A DNA stretch of 56,838 bases from an uncultured Adlercreutzia sp. (lineage in GTDB: Bacteria; Actinomycetota; Coriobacteriia; Coriobacteriales; Eggerthellaceae). A model generated the notes under the pieces. The model was not told where the DNA came from. It ran no database searches and saw nothing but the letters and a program-made list of their open reading frames with translations. The stretch is taken from contig CAJUSP010000003.1 in the NCBI GenBank assembly GCA_910589165.1, positions 1 to 56,838 on the forward strand, read 5' to 3'. Each line of letters begins with the position of its first letter. Within the stretch, counting starts at the first letter, position 1. Below, in pieces: positions 34,779-44,374 of the stretch. A program made the translations under genes and the position numbers.

Positions 34779-35876
34779 CTAGTGCAGGAACATGGCGTCG
34801 CCGAAGCTGAGGAGGCGGTAGCGGGCGGCTATGGCGTGCTCGTAGGCGGCCATGATGTGCTCGCGGGTGGCAAACGCACTCACGAGCATCATGAGGGTGG
34901 ATTTCGGCACGTGGAAGTTGGTGATGAGGGCGTCGACCACATGGAACTGGTAGCCCGGCAGGATGTAGAGGCTCGTGGCCTCGCGGTCGCGGGGCGCAAG
35001 AGCGCCGCGACCCCCGTCGGCGGCCGGATCCCAGGCACTTTCCAAGCTGCGCACGCTCGTGGTGCCCACGGCGATAACGCGGCCGCCGGCAGCGCGGGCG
35101 GCGGCGACGGCGTCCACTGTGGCCTGGGGCACCGTGTAGAACTCGGTGTGGATAACGTGGTCGGCGGGGTCTTCCTCATCCACCACGCGGAAGGTGTCCA
35201 GCCCCACCTCCAGCTCCACCGTGGCCCAGCCGATGCCGCGCTCGCGCAAACGCTCGATGAGTTCGGGCGTGAAGTGCAGCCCGGCCGTGGGCGCGGCCGC
35301 CGAGCTTTCCCGGCGCGAATACACCGTCTGGTAGAGCTCCTCGTCGCCGGCGTAGTCCTTGATGTAGGGCGGTAGCGGCGTGTGGCCCACGGCGTGCAGG
35401 GCCTCGTCCAGCGACGGCAGAGGCGTGGTCAGCTTCGCCACACGCTCGCCCTTCTGCGCCCCGCGGGCCCAGTCGCTGATCTCGGCCGACAGCACCACCT
35501 CGCCGGCGGCGTTCGTGAAATCGACCACGGCCCCGGCCCCCGGCTTCAGACGCTTGCCCGGGCGCACGAGCACCTCCCAGAACGCCACGCGGTTCGTGCG
35601 CGGCTCGGGGCCGGCGCACTCGCGCAGCAGGAACACCTCCGCTGCCCCGCCCGTGCCGCGCTTGGCGCCGAGCAGCCGCGCCGGCATGACGCGAGTCTCG
35701 TTGGCCACGAGCAGGTCCCCGGGGCGCAGGTACTCGACGATGTCGCGGAAGATGCGGTCTTCCACCGCGCCGCTTTCGCGGTCCATCACGAGCAGGCGGC
35801 ACTCGTCGCGCACGGCCGCCGGCTCCTGGGCGATAAGCTCCTCGGGCAAGTTGTAGTCGAAATCATCCGTTCTCAT
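34779..35876 (-). CDS. queA: S-adenosylmethionine:tRNA ribosyltransferase-isomerase
   Basis: Transfers the ribosyl of SAM to preQ1 at tRNA position 34, making epoxyqueuosine. The 365-residue protein begins MRTDDFDYNLPEELIAQEPA, with AAPTAGLHFTPELI and VGTTSVRSLES, all hallmarks. ATG 35874-35876 follows AAGGAG; an upstream in-frame start was rejected as it overlaps the divergent gene's leader. It is divergent from the HAD-tgt pair, so the queuosine genes share a control region. Confidence 0.97.
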   Translation of the reverse strand: MRTDDFDYNLPEELIAQEPAAVRDECRLLVMDRESGAVEDRIFRDIVEYLRPGDLLVANETRVMPARLLGAKRGTGGAAEVFLLRECAGPEPRTNRVAFWEVLVRPGKRLKPGAGAVVDFTNAAGEVVLSAEISDWARGAQKGERVAKLTTPLPSLDEALHAVGHTPLPPYIKDYAGDEELYQTVYSRRESSAAAPTAGLHFTPELIERLRERGIGWATVELEVGLDTFRVVDEEDPADHVIHTEFYTVPQATVDAVAAARAAGGRVIAVGTTSVRSLESAWDPAADGGRGALAPRDREATSLYILPGYQFHVVDALITNFHVPKSTLMMLVSAFATREHIMAAYEHAIAARYRLLSFGDAMFLH

Positions 35877-35973
35877 GGAATCGCTCCTTAGCATTTTCGT
35901 TCGGCGGTATACTACCACGACACCACATCGCCTCGGCCGCGTCGGCGGCCCGGGCACCCGAAAGGACACGCTC

Positions 35974-36894
35974 ATGACCGAAACCCCGCGCGCCTACCGC
36001 GCCATCTGCTTCGATTTGGACGGAACGCTTCTGCCCATGGACCTGGGCGCCTTCATGCAAAGCTACTTCGAGGCCCTCTACGACTTCATGACCGTGCGCG
36101 GCATCGACGGCGGCGCCTTCCTGGAGGCGCTCAAGCGCGGCACCCACGCCATGGCCACCCACGACGACGGCTCCACCAACGAGGAGGCGTTCTGGGGCGA
36201 GTTCCACCGCCATATGGACCCCGATGCCGCCGACTGGGAGGCCCTGCTTACGGAGTTCTACGAGGGGCCCTTCGGGAAGCTGGGCGAAAGCGTGCAGCCG
36301 AACCCGGAGACGGCCCGCGCCCTGGAGGTGCTGCAGGAGAAGGGCTACCCGCTGGTGCTTACCACCATGCCCATGTTCCCGCCCCAGGCCGTGCGCTGGC
36401 GCCTCGCGTGGGCCGGCGCCGACGCGGACGCCTTCGCGCGCCTGACCACCTACGACAACTCCACCACGGTGAAGCCGCACCCGCGATACTACGCCGAGAA
36501 CGCGGCGGCGCTGGGCGTGGCGCCGGAGGACATCCTCATGGTGGGCAACAACACCGTGGAGGACCTGGCCTTTGCGGAACTGGGGGCCGACGCGTTCCTC
36601 GTGACCGACTGGCTGCTGGATCCCACCGACGGCTTCGATCTTTCCACGGTGCGCCACGGGACCATGGCCGACTTCGCCCGCTGGGTGGAAGCGCTGCCGC
36701 CCTGCGCCGACCCGGCCCGCGACATCAACGCGGGCACGGTGGCCGCCGCCGACGCCGAGGCGGTGCTCGCGACCTGCGCGACAGCTGCCGAGGCCCAGGC
36801 TGCCGCCGCCCGCTACGCCGCGGCCAAGGCCGATGCGGCCCCCTACCCCGCCACCCCCGGCGCGGGCGCCGCAGCCAGCGAGGAGGTGCGCTAG
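35974..36894 (+). CDS. HAD family hydrolase
   Basis: A 306-residue haloacid dehalogenase-type phosphatase: motif I FDLDGTLLP (11-19), motif II Thr in LVLTTMPMFP, Lys in TTVKPHPRYY, motif IV GNNTVEDLAFA. A cap domain lies between I and II. The last 55 residues are an Ala-rich extension. Substrate unknown. Its stop abuts the tgt start; perhaps it clears a by-product of queuosine synthesis, but nothing shows this. Confidence 0.88.
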   Translation: MTETPRAYRAICFDLDGTLLPMDLGAFMQSYFEALYDFMTVRGIDGGAFLEALKRGTHAMATHDDGSTNEEAFWGEFHRHMDPDAADWEALLTEFYEGPFGKLGESVQPNPETARALEVLQEKGYPLVLTTMPMFPPQAVRWRLAWAGADADAFARLTTYDNSTTVKPHPRYYAENAAALGVAPEDILMVGNNTVEDLAFAELGADAFLVTDWLLDPTDGFDLSTVRHGTMADFARWVEALPPCADPARDINAGTVAAADAEAVLATCATAAEAQAAAARYAAAKADAAPYPATPGAGAAASEEVR

Positions 36895-38040
36895 ATGGCC
36901 CTGTTTGACTGCACCTGCGACGCGACGAGCGGACACGCCCGCGCGCTCACCTACACCACCGCCCACGGCGATTTCCACACCCCCATGTTCATGCCCGTGG
37001 GCACCTCTGCCACCGTGAAGGGCGTCACCGTGGACCAGCTGCACGAGCTTGGGGCCCAGGTGGTGCTCGCGAACACCTACCACCTGGCCATGCGGCCCGG
37101 CGCCGACCTCGTGGCCGAGGCCGGGGGCATCCACCGCTTCATGAACTACAACGGCCCCATGCTCACCGACTCCGGCGGCTTCCAGGTGTTCTCGCTGGCC
37201 GACACCGTGAAGCTGTCGGACGACGGCGTCACCTTCAAGAGCATCTACGACGGCTCGAACATCCACTGGACGCCCGAGGAGAACATGCGCATACAGGAGC
37301 TCATCGGCGCGGACATTGCCATGCAGCTGGACCAGTGCGCCCCCTACCCGGCCACCCGCGAGTTCGTTGCGCGCGCCGTGGACTACTCGAGCGCCTGGGC
37401 GCGCCGGTGCCTGGCGGCCCACACCCGGCCCGACCAGACGCTCTTCGGCATCGTGCAGGGCGGCATGCACCTTGATTTGCGCTTGGAAAGCGTGCGGCGC
37501 CTGCGCGAGATCGAGGACGAGTCGCTGGCCGCGGGCGGCCGGCGCTTCGGCGGCTTCGGCATCGGCGGCTATTCCGTGGGCGAGGACCACGAGGTGATGT
37601 TCGAGACCTTAGGCGACGTGGCCCGCGCCTGCCCCGAGGACCGTCCGCGCTACCTCATGGGCGTGGGGAACCCGACCACCCTCGTGCGCGCCGTGCGCGA
37701 GGGCGTCGACATGTTCGACTGCGTGCTGCCGACGCGCACCGCCCGCATGGGCACGGCGTTTTCCAGCACGGGCCGCATGAACATGCGCAACGCCAAGTAC
37801 GCGCGCGACTTCGGCCCGCTGGATGCGGCCTGCGACTGCCCCACCTGCCGCAACTACACGCGCGCCTATATTCGGCACCTGGTGAAGCAGAACGAGATGC
37901 TCGGCGCCATGCTCATCTCGGTGCACAACCTGCATTTCCTGCTGGACCTCATGCGCCGCGCCCGCGAGGCGGTGCTCGCCGATGCCTACGAGGACTTCTA
38001 CCGGCAGTGGATGGAAAGCGACGCGGCGGCCGACTACTAG
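36895..38040 (+). CDS. tgt: tRNA-guanine transglycosylase
   Basis: Exchanges G34 for preQ1 in GUN tRNAs, the step before QueA. 381 residues, full length: TDSGGFQVFSL with the catalytic-site Asp, GIVQGGMHLDLR, GGFGIGGYSVGE and zinc site CDCPTC plus a downstream His. The start follows the HAD stop directly. Confidence 0.98.
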   Translation: MALFDCTCDATSGHARALTYTTAHGDFHTPMFMPVGTSATVKGVTVDQLHELGAQVVLANTYHLAMRPGADLVAEAGGIHRFMNYNGPMLTDSGGFQVFSLADTVKLSDDGVTFKSIYDGSNIHWTPEENMRIQELIGADIAMQLDQCAPYPATREFVARAVDYSSAWARRCLAAHTRPDQTLFGIVQGGMHLDLRLESVRRLREIEDESLAAGGRRFGGFGIGGYSVGEDHEVMFETLGDVARACPEDRPRYLMGVGNPTTLVRAVREGVDMFDCVLPTRTARMGTAFSSTGRMNMRNAKYARDFGPLDAACDCPTCRNYTRAYIRHLVKQNEMLGAMLISVHNLHFLLDLMRRAREAVLADAYEDFYRQWMESDAAADY

Positions 38041-38336
38041 GGAGCGGCTACGGGCCGCGGTGCGGCGAGCGTTCCGCGGCCTTCACCAGCACTTTCGCCG
38101 CAGAACGGGCGAGCGGCCCGCTGGGCGGCGCCCGCGTTTGGTAACGGCTTAGCTTCCCCTATATTACAGCCTGTTGACAAACCGCTACGAAACGTAAACG
38201 AGTGGGGCGGTTCGCTGACGGCTCCGTTACGGAGAACTAAACTGACTAGTCAGATAAGGCGCGAGCGTGCCACCTGCGACGAGGAGAGAGACGCAGAGGC
38301 GGGCGCGGGCCGACCCTTCCGCTGAAAGGATTTGCT
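38041..38336 (+). other. 296-bp intergenic region between tgt and the Hpt gene
   Basis: No gene is supported. It has a GGCCGCGG/CCGCGGCC hairpin near 38052-38082, a TTGACA -35-like hexamer at 38174-38179 without a good -10 partner, and the 12-bp palindrome CTGACTAGTCAG at 38242-38253, a possible operator of the Hpt gene. Confidence 0.45.
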
Positions 38337-38705
38337 ATGACCGCAGAGCTTGCAGATAAACTGGCCCCCTTCGGGATCGACTACGTCGACGCCATGGACC
38401 GCTTCGGCGACAACGCCGATTTGTACGAGCGGCTGGCGCTGAAGTACCTGGATGACGGCCACATGGTGGCGCTTGAGGCCGCCATGGAGACCAAGGACTT
38501 CTCCGAGGGCTACAGCCAGGCCCACGCGCTGAAGGGCGTGGCGGGCAACCTCAGCTTCAAGGACCTCTACGAGTGCGCGGCGCTCGTGTCCGACGCCCTG
38601 TACGCCGGCGAGTACGAGGCCGCCGAGAAGCACCTCCCCCAGGTAGAGAAGGCCCACAAGCTCGTCATCGAGGGCCTGGAAGCCTGGCAGCGCGGCGAAC
38701 TGTAA
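38337..38705 (+). CDS. Stand-alone histidine phosphotransfer (Hpt) domain protein
   Basis: A 122-residue four-helix Hpt protein with phosphoacceptor His63 in AHALKGVAGNL. It would relay phosphate between a hybrid kinase and a response regulator, neither encoded nearby. ATG 38337 follows GAAAGGA. Monocistronic, with a strong terminator downstream. Confidence 0.9.
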   Translation: MTAELADKLAPFGIDYVDAMDRFGDNADLYERLALKYLDDGHMVALEAAMETKDFSEGYSQAHALKGVAGNLSFKDLYECAALVSDALYAGEYEAAEKHLPQVEKAHKLVIEGLEAWQRGEL

Positions 38706-38727
38706 GATCTCCAATCTCTTCTACCCC

Positions 38728-38761
38728 AAAGACCCAGCTTTCTCCTATGCTGGGTCTTTTT
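38728..38761 (+). terminator. Rho-independent terminator after the Hpt gene
   Basis: Perfect 11-bp stem AAAGACCCAGC / GCTGGGTCTTT with a 10-nt loop and T-run at 38757-38761. Confidence 0.92.
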
Positions 38762-38872
38762 ATGTGATAGGATAATTTTTACTATCTAGAGTGAAGCCTG
38801 CATGCCCCCGCAGAGCCAATGCCAAGCACCATATCAGATGGCCCGCTCCGCCCGGCAAGAATGGAGAAGCCA

Positions 38873-40363
38873 ATGTCCGTCACCTCCGACGCTCTCCTCT
38901 TCCAGCAGCTTGTCGACGAACATGCAGCATGGCGACTGCTGAGGGCCGCCAACGCCCCCGTGATACTTGCCATACTCGACAATCACCTGGGCGGCCAAAC
39001 ACGCCGCCTCCCCACGTTTGAACTTGCGAATCTCGTTGAAGCGGACTTGGAGGAGCTGCGTCTGCGGACATCGCTCGACCTCCCCCGATCGGCCCAAGAT
39101 TATTGCGATCAATGGCGCACTGCCGGCTTTCTCGTTCGCAGGCCGTCCGACCAACCGAGAATTGAGACGTATGAGCTATCTGCGGCTGCCGTTACGGCCA
39201 TTCAATTCGCACGGGGAATAGCCGAGCCACAAAGAACAGCAACTCAGTCGCGTTTGAGCACCATCATCGAAGCCATTCAGAGACTTGCCCGCGACACCGA
39301 CGAGGATATCACGAAGCGAAAAGCCGCCCTGATGTCCGAGCGCGACGCCATCGACGAAGCCCTCAAACGCCTCGATGAGGGCATCATCGAAACCCTCGAG
39401 AACGACCGCGCCGTAGAGCAGGCTCGGGATATCATGAGCATCGCGCGGCAGATTCCCGCAGACTTCCTTACCGTGACCGCCGAGTTCGAGGTCATCAATG
39501 AACAGCTGCATGCCTCTATCCTCAACAGCGATGATGAGTCGGCTCAAATCCTTGAAGACATCTTCGCAGGAGTAGACCATATCGAGCAATCGTCCTCAGG
39601 GCGCTCCTTCGGGGGATTTTTCAGCCTTCTGCGAGACCCCGCTCTCACCGAGTCAGTGCAAGCCGCCCTTGACGATATCCTCAGCCGGCCTTTCGCCCAC
39701 GACCTCACAGCCGACGAACGCCACCGACTGCGTAACTTGCTCCGCAGCTTCCTAAATCAGAGCTTCGAGGTGCATGGGGTGATGACCCAATTCGCCCAGG
39801 GTCTGCGCCGGTTCGTACAGGAGCAGAGTTATCAGGAACAGCGCCAGATGAAGCGGCTTATCGACCAAACGCTCGCCCTGGCTCACAACCTCGCTAGTGA
39901 AATCCCCCTTTACCACGAAATGCTTACGCGACTCAGCCTCACGCACATCAAAATGCAGCCCATTACCCGCTGGCAGCCCCACAACCCCGGACTCTACCGC
40001 TCCGATGACGCAGCTATAGAGCCTGAATCCGCGGGCCCGAAGCTGTCCATTGAGGATCTCAGGAAGATTGTGCGCGAGAGCGAGATCGACTACCGGGAGC
40101 TCTTAAACAACGTGAATGCAGCCCTCTCCATGAAGGAGACCGTCGCTGACGAAATGCCGACCGTCTCCCTTGCCGAGGTGCTCAATCAGTTTCCTGCCAC
40201 TCAGGGCGTCGCTTCCGTCGTTGGCCTCGTAGATATCGCGACGCGTCAGGGCCGGCAAAGCGAGACGAGAGCTTTCGAGACGGTTCACTGGGAGAGGCGC
40301 GACGGTGCTCGCCGCAAGGCAACCATACCTGCCTTCGAATTCTACCGGGAGGTAACCTTATGA
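38873..40363 (+). CDS. jetA: Wadjet type I subunit JetA (DUF3375)
   Basis: A 496-residue protein: N-terminal wHTH-like region, long coiled coil (about 130-240) and C-terminal domain ending AFEFYREVTL, as in DUF3375/JetA, the kleisin-like subunit of the Wadjet SMC complex that cleaves plasmid DNA. ATG 38873 has GGAG 7 nt upstream; two earlier ATGs lack such a site. Its stop overlaps the jetB start. Assignment rests on this order plus its partners. Confidence 0.9.
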   Translation: MSVTSDALLFQQLVDEHAAWRLLRAANAPVILAILDNHLGGQTRRLPTFELANLVEADLEELRLRTSLDLPRSAQDYCDQWRTAGFLVRRPSDQPRIETYELSAAAVTAIQFARGIAEPQRTATQSRLSTIIEAIQRLARDTDEDITKRKAALMSERDAIDEALKRLDEGIIETLENDRAVEQARDIMSIARQIPADFLTVTAEFEVINEQLHASILNSDDESAQILEDIFAGVDHIEQSSSGRSFGGFFSLLRDPALTESVQAALDDILSRPFAHDLTADERHRLRNLLRSFLNQSFEVHGVMTQFAQGLRRFVQEQSYQEQRQMKRLIDQTLALAHNLASEIPLYHEMLTRLSLTHIKMQPITRWQPHNPGLYRSDDAAIEPESAGPKLSIEDLRKIVRESEIDYRELLNNVNAALSMKETVADEMPTVSLAEVLNQFPATQGVASVVGLVDIATRQGRQSETRAFETVHWERRDGARRKATIPAFEFYREVTL

Positions 40364-40995
40364 CCGAGTTCTACGATAACACCGCCGGCGCTGATGACCG
40401 AGGATTGTGGCCCGGTGATTGCGGGACGCTGTCCCTCGATGCGCGGCGTGCCTTTCTGCAGCTGCTTCGAGGGCCCATGCTGACCGAACGTCGCCACAGC
40501 GAGCTTTGGGCGGCTCTTGTAACCAACCGCGAGGCTGTAGAGATCGCTCTAGCCAACTTGTTTCTTGTTCTTGTTTTAAGCGAAGAGGACGGCATCGCTT
40601 TTGTGCGCGATGCGCCGGCGGAAGACGAACGCATACCCGCCGCTGTGCGCAAGAGCAAGCTCACATTTTGCGATACCATCATGGTGCTCACCCTCCGCAA
40701 GACCCTTATGCTGGAGGGAGACGGGCGAGCCTTCGTCAGCAAACGCGAGGTGTTCGACCAACTGGCATCCTACCGCGCCGCCACCTCCCACGATGAGGCA
40801 GCATTCCAGAAGAAGCTCGATGCCTCGTGGTCGAAGATGACGAAAAACAACATCTTACTGCGCACAGAAGACGACCAGCGTTTTGAGGTGTCTCCCGTCC
40901 TCTCTCTCGTCTTCAATGCGGAGGAGATCACCGCGCTCCAGGAAGAATACCAGGACCTTTTACGGGAGACGGAGAAGGAGGGTGGTCGTGAGTAG
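40360..40995 (+). CDS. jetB: Wadjet type I subunit JetB (DUF4194)
   Basis: A 211-residue DUF4194 protein, the KITE-like winged-helix subunit that bridges the kleisin and the SMC heads. Two winged-helix regions (about 20-100 and 110-195) are seen. ATG overlaps the jetA stop by 4 bp, and the end of the gene overlaps jetC. Confidence 0.9.
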   Translation: MTEFYDNTAGADDRGLWPGDCGTLSLDARRAFLQLLRGPMLTERRHSELWAALVTNREAVEIALANLFLVLVLSEEDGIAFVRDAPAEDERIPAAVRKSKLTFCDTIMVLTLRKTLMLEGDGRAFVSKREVFDQLASYRAATSHDEAAFQKKLDASWSKMTKNNILLRTEDDQRFEVSPVLSLVFNAEEITALQEEYQDLLRETEKEGGRE

Positions 40996-43900
40996 CGAAC
41001 ACGGCAGCGCAGAGCAAGTTCTTTATCCAGATCAATGGCGCCTCGCTGCCATCGAGGTGTACAACTGGGGGACGTTCAACGGACTTCATGTTGTTCCCAT
41101 CGACCGCAAGGGTGCGTTGCTCACCGGCGAGTCGGGGTCGGGTAAGTCAACGCTACTCGACGGGATGACCACGGTGCTCACACCACCACGCAATCGACAC
41201 CTCAACGCCGCAGCTCGCAGTGATGGCGATCGCGGGGAAGACCGCACCATCGCCTCCTACGTGCGCGGGGCCTGGGGGAACAAAACGAGCGATTCGGGCG
41301 AAGTCACAAGCGCCTTCCTTCGCGCGAAAGGCGCTCTCTGGTCAGGCATTCTTTTGCGCTACGAAGATGGTGCCGGCGGTCGGCGCCCGATAAACCTGGT
41401 TGCCCTGTTCCATATGAAGGCCGGCACAGTGAGCCCGTCGGACGTAAGCTCGATGTTCGCCGTCGTTCGCGGCGACGAAGGCCTCGCCGACCTTTCCCCT
41501 TACGCGGCTAACGGCATCGACTTAGCCAAGTTCAACCGCGACTTCAAGGATCGCGGACGGGCATTCCGCCAACACGCGCCTTTCGCCGCCTACTTTGCCC
41601 GACTCCTATCGATGCGCGACGTCAAATCACTCGAGCTTCTCCACCGCACCCAGGCTGCGAAGAACTTCGGGTCTCTTGACGACCTCCTGCGTCGTTTCAT
41701 GCTTGAGGATCCCAAAACATACGACCAGGCTAAATCAGCCGTCGAGCAGTTCGGCGCGCTAGAAACTGCCTATCAAGCCGTCGTCGACCAGCGCAAGCAG
41801 ATGGAATGCCTCCTACCTCTCGAGGGTTTGGCAATACAGTACAAAGGCGCATCAGAAAACCTGGCCCGCATAGAGCGGCTCGCGCAAGCTCTTCCGCGCT
41901 TCACCGATCGTCTCGCCCTCTTACGCCTCCGTGGAGAAAAGGAAAGGCTCCTGAGAAGTATCGACGGTCTCTCGGGGCAGCGCACCGAGCGCGAAGACGA
42001 GTTGCACCGCGCTGATATGGCGCAAAGCCAAGCACGTCAGGCCCTCGGCGATAAAGGCGGCTTCGCTCTCGATACCGCTATAGTAGCTACGGCAAACGCC
42101 GAAGATCACCTTCGGGATATTGAATCCAACCGCACCCGACTCCAGGCAGACCTTATGTCCTATGGCTTTGGCAAGGTGCCCGTCCTCGCCGAGGAATGGG
42201 GATGCCTTGTGCGCACCGTCAGGAAAAAGGGAGCAGAAGCCGAGCAGGAAATCAGTGCGCACAAAGACCGCACGTTCAAAGCCGCCGCCCTTGCCGAGGA
42301 GGCTCAAAGCAGGCTCGACGATATCCAAGCGGAACGGCGTCATCTCCTAGCGACAAAAACCAACATTCCCCGCGGACTCGATGAAGTGCGTCGCCGAATC
42401 GAGCGAGACCTGGGGCTCGACCACGGGGACCTCATCTTCGTCGCCGAGCTCATCGACATGCGCGAAGGCGAAGAGCGCTGGCGCGGGGCCGCCGAGCGCC
42501 TTCTAGCCAGCCAAGGCCGAACCCTCCTCGTTGCCCACCGATTTGCTCCCGCCGTCGCCAGCTTCGTCGACAAAATGCACCTCGGCTTGCGCTTCGAGTT
42601 CGAGGACGTTGCCGAAGACGTTGAAGTACCCCAAAGCGAGCTTTCTCCGTCGTCGCTGGTACGCAAGCTTGACGTAGTTCGCGAATGCACCCACGAAGAG
42701 TACGTGCGCTGGGTGCACCGACTTCTCCGGACCAAATTCGATTTTGCCTGCGTGGAATCCTCTGACGATCTGCAGAATCACCGCTATGCGGTCACCTTGC
42801 GAGGTCAAGTGAAGCGCGGTCGGCGGTACATCAAAGACGATCGAGCAAAGATCGGCGATAAAGCCCGCTGGATTCTCGGCTCCTCGAACCAAGCCAAGAC
42901 CGCAGAGCTCGATCGCCAGCTCGAAGAGGTACGCAACATAGTGAGCGATCTGCGAGCGAAGGCCGACGAGCAGTCGGATGCGCTCCAGCACAAGAGAGAT
43001 CTTGTACGTTTGGGAAAGCTGCTCGAAGGAGCCCGCTGGGAATCCTACGACCTCAAGACAGCCCAAAGCGCCCTCGCCAGCGCTCGTAATTACCAACAGA
43101 CGCTCGAGAGGGCAAACGTTAAACTCAGCCGCCTTCGCCAGATGCTGGACGATGCCGAAAAACGCTTCAACCAAGCCCGCGACGCAGTCAATGAGATAGC
43201 CGCGCAGATAAAAGAGCAGGAACACGCCCTGGCCAAGATCGAAGAACATATTGCCGCCGCCCAGCGGCGCATAGACGGAGTTGAGCCTCCCGATGCCGAG
43301 GACAACGCCATGCTCGAGGCGCGATTCAACGTGTGCGGCCTATCCCCCGAAGACGACACGGCCGAGGTATATCGCATCTCCACTGAGGTGGGCAATGCGC
43401 TCTCCAGTGAGCAGCGACAGGTCGCCGACCTGAAGCAGAAGGCCCAGAATGCCGCCGAGCAGACAATCGCCGACTATCGGCGCCAGTGGAGCACCGCGGC
43501 GGCGAACCTAACCATGGACTTCGCGGAACTTCCCGCCTATCTGAAGATTCTACGCCGCATTCAGTCAAGCGGCCTCCCCGACCACGAGAACGACTTCCTG
43601 CGCGTGCTCCACAACTTCAGCCAAGACCAGATCACCACCATTTCAGCCACCATTCGCGATGCCGTCCACGAAGTGAAGGAGCGTATCGCGCAAGTGAACA
43701 CCTCGCTCGCTCTTTCGGAGTACGCTCCGGGAATCCATCTCGAAATTGTCGTCAGAGAGAGCAGAGGCGCCCAGGCCGATGCCTTCTTGAAGGACTTGCG
43801 CGCTATTACAGAGGGATCGTGGAGCGACGAGGAACTCGCGCAAGCAGAGGATCGCTACCGCCGAAGCGCCGCTCTCATCAACCGCCTGCGAGCCGGGCTC

Positions 43901-44374
43901 GCACGCGACAATGCGGCCGATAAAAACTGGGTTGACCAGTGCCTCGACACACGCCTTCACGTCTCCTTCCTCGCCCGCGAGATAACTGATACGGGGGAAA
44001 TCCGCACTGTCCATGCAAGCGATCGAGGGCTCTCGGGCGGTCAGAAGCAAAAACTCGTCATCTTCTGCCTGGCGGCCGCGCTTCGCTACCAGCTGGCAGA
44101 GGACGGCGAGGACATTCCCGCTTTTGGCACTGTGGCAATGGACGAGGCGTTCGACAAAGCCGACACCTCCTTCGCTGAAACAGCTCTCGGCACGTTCGAG
44201 GATTTCGGCTTTCAGCCGATACTCGCCACCCCAGGAAAAATGGTACAAGTCGCCGAAAGTCATGTGGGCAATATCGTGTATTTCCACTGCGAGGACGGAC
44301 GACGCACGACCGTGACGAGCATCGCATCGGAGCCAGACGACGAGCGGGAGGAGGAGCGCGACTGTGGGAAGTAG
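40988..44374 (+). CDS. jetC: Wadjet type I SMC-like ATPase JetC
   Basis: A 1128-residue SMC/MukB-like protein. Head halves: Walker A GESGSGKST (47-55) near the N-terminus; C-terminal ABC signature LSGGQKQK and Walker B FGTVAMDEAFDKAD (from about 1015). Between them are long coiled coils (about 280-870) with a hinge-like region near 480-620. JetC loads on circular DNA and drives loop extrusion. GTG 40988 follows AGGAGG by 6 nt; a further in-frame extension upstream runs through jetB and was rejected. Confidence 0.95.
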   Translation: MSSEHGSAEQVLYPDQWRLAAIEVYNWGTFNGLHVVPIDRKGALLTGESGSGKSTLLDGMTTVLTPPRNRHLNAAARSDGDRGEDRTIASYVRGAWGNKTSDSGEVTSAFLRAKGALWSGILLRYEDGAGGRRPINLVALFHMKAGTVSPSDVSSMFAVVRGDEGLADLSPYAANGIDLAKFNRDFKDRGRAFRQHAPFAAYFARLLSMRDVKSLELLHRTQAAKNFGSLDDLLRRFMLEDPKTYDQAKSAVEQFGALETAYQAVVDQRKQMECLLPLEGLAIQYKGASENLARIERLAQALPRFTDRLALLRLRGEKERLLRSIDGLSGQRTEREDELHRADMAQSQARQALGDKGGFALDTAIVATANAEDHLRDIESNRTRLQADLMSYGFGKVPVLAEEWGCLVRTVRKKGAEAEQEISAHKDRTFKAAALAEEAQSRLDDIQAERRHLLATKTNIPRGLDEVRRRIERDLGLDHGDLIFVAELIDMREGEERWRGAAERLLASQGRTLLVAHRFAPAVASFVDKMHLGLRFEFEDVAEDVEVPQSELSPSSLVRKLDVVRECTHEEYVRWVHRLLRTKFDFACVESSDDLQNHRYAVTLRGQVKRGRRYIKDDRAKIGDKARWILGSSNQAKTAELDRQLEEVRNIVSDLRAKADEQSDALQHKRDLVRLGKLLEGARWESYDLKTAQSALASARNYQQTLERANVKLSRLRQMLDDAEKRFNQARDAVNEIAAQIKEQEHALAKIEEHIAAAQRRIDGVEPPDAEDNAMLEARFNVCGLSPEDDTAEVYRISTEVGNALSSEQRQVADLKQKAQNAAEQTIADYRRQWSTAAANLTMDFAELPAYLKILRRIQSSGLPDHENDFLRVLHNFSQDQITTISATIRDAVHEVKERIAQVNTSLALSEYAPGIHLEIVVRESRGAQADAFLKDLRAITEGSWSDEELAQAEDRYRRSAALINRLRAGLARDNAADKNWVDQCLDTRLHVSFLAREITDTGEIRTVHASDRGLSGGQKQKLVIFCLAAALRYQLAEDGEDIPAFGTVAMDEAFDKADTSFAETALGTFEDFGFQPILATPGKMVQVAESHVGNIVYFHCEDGRRTTVTSIASEPDDEREEERDCGK

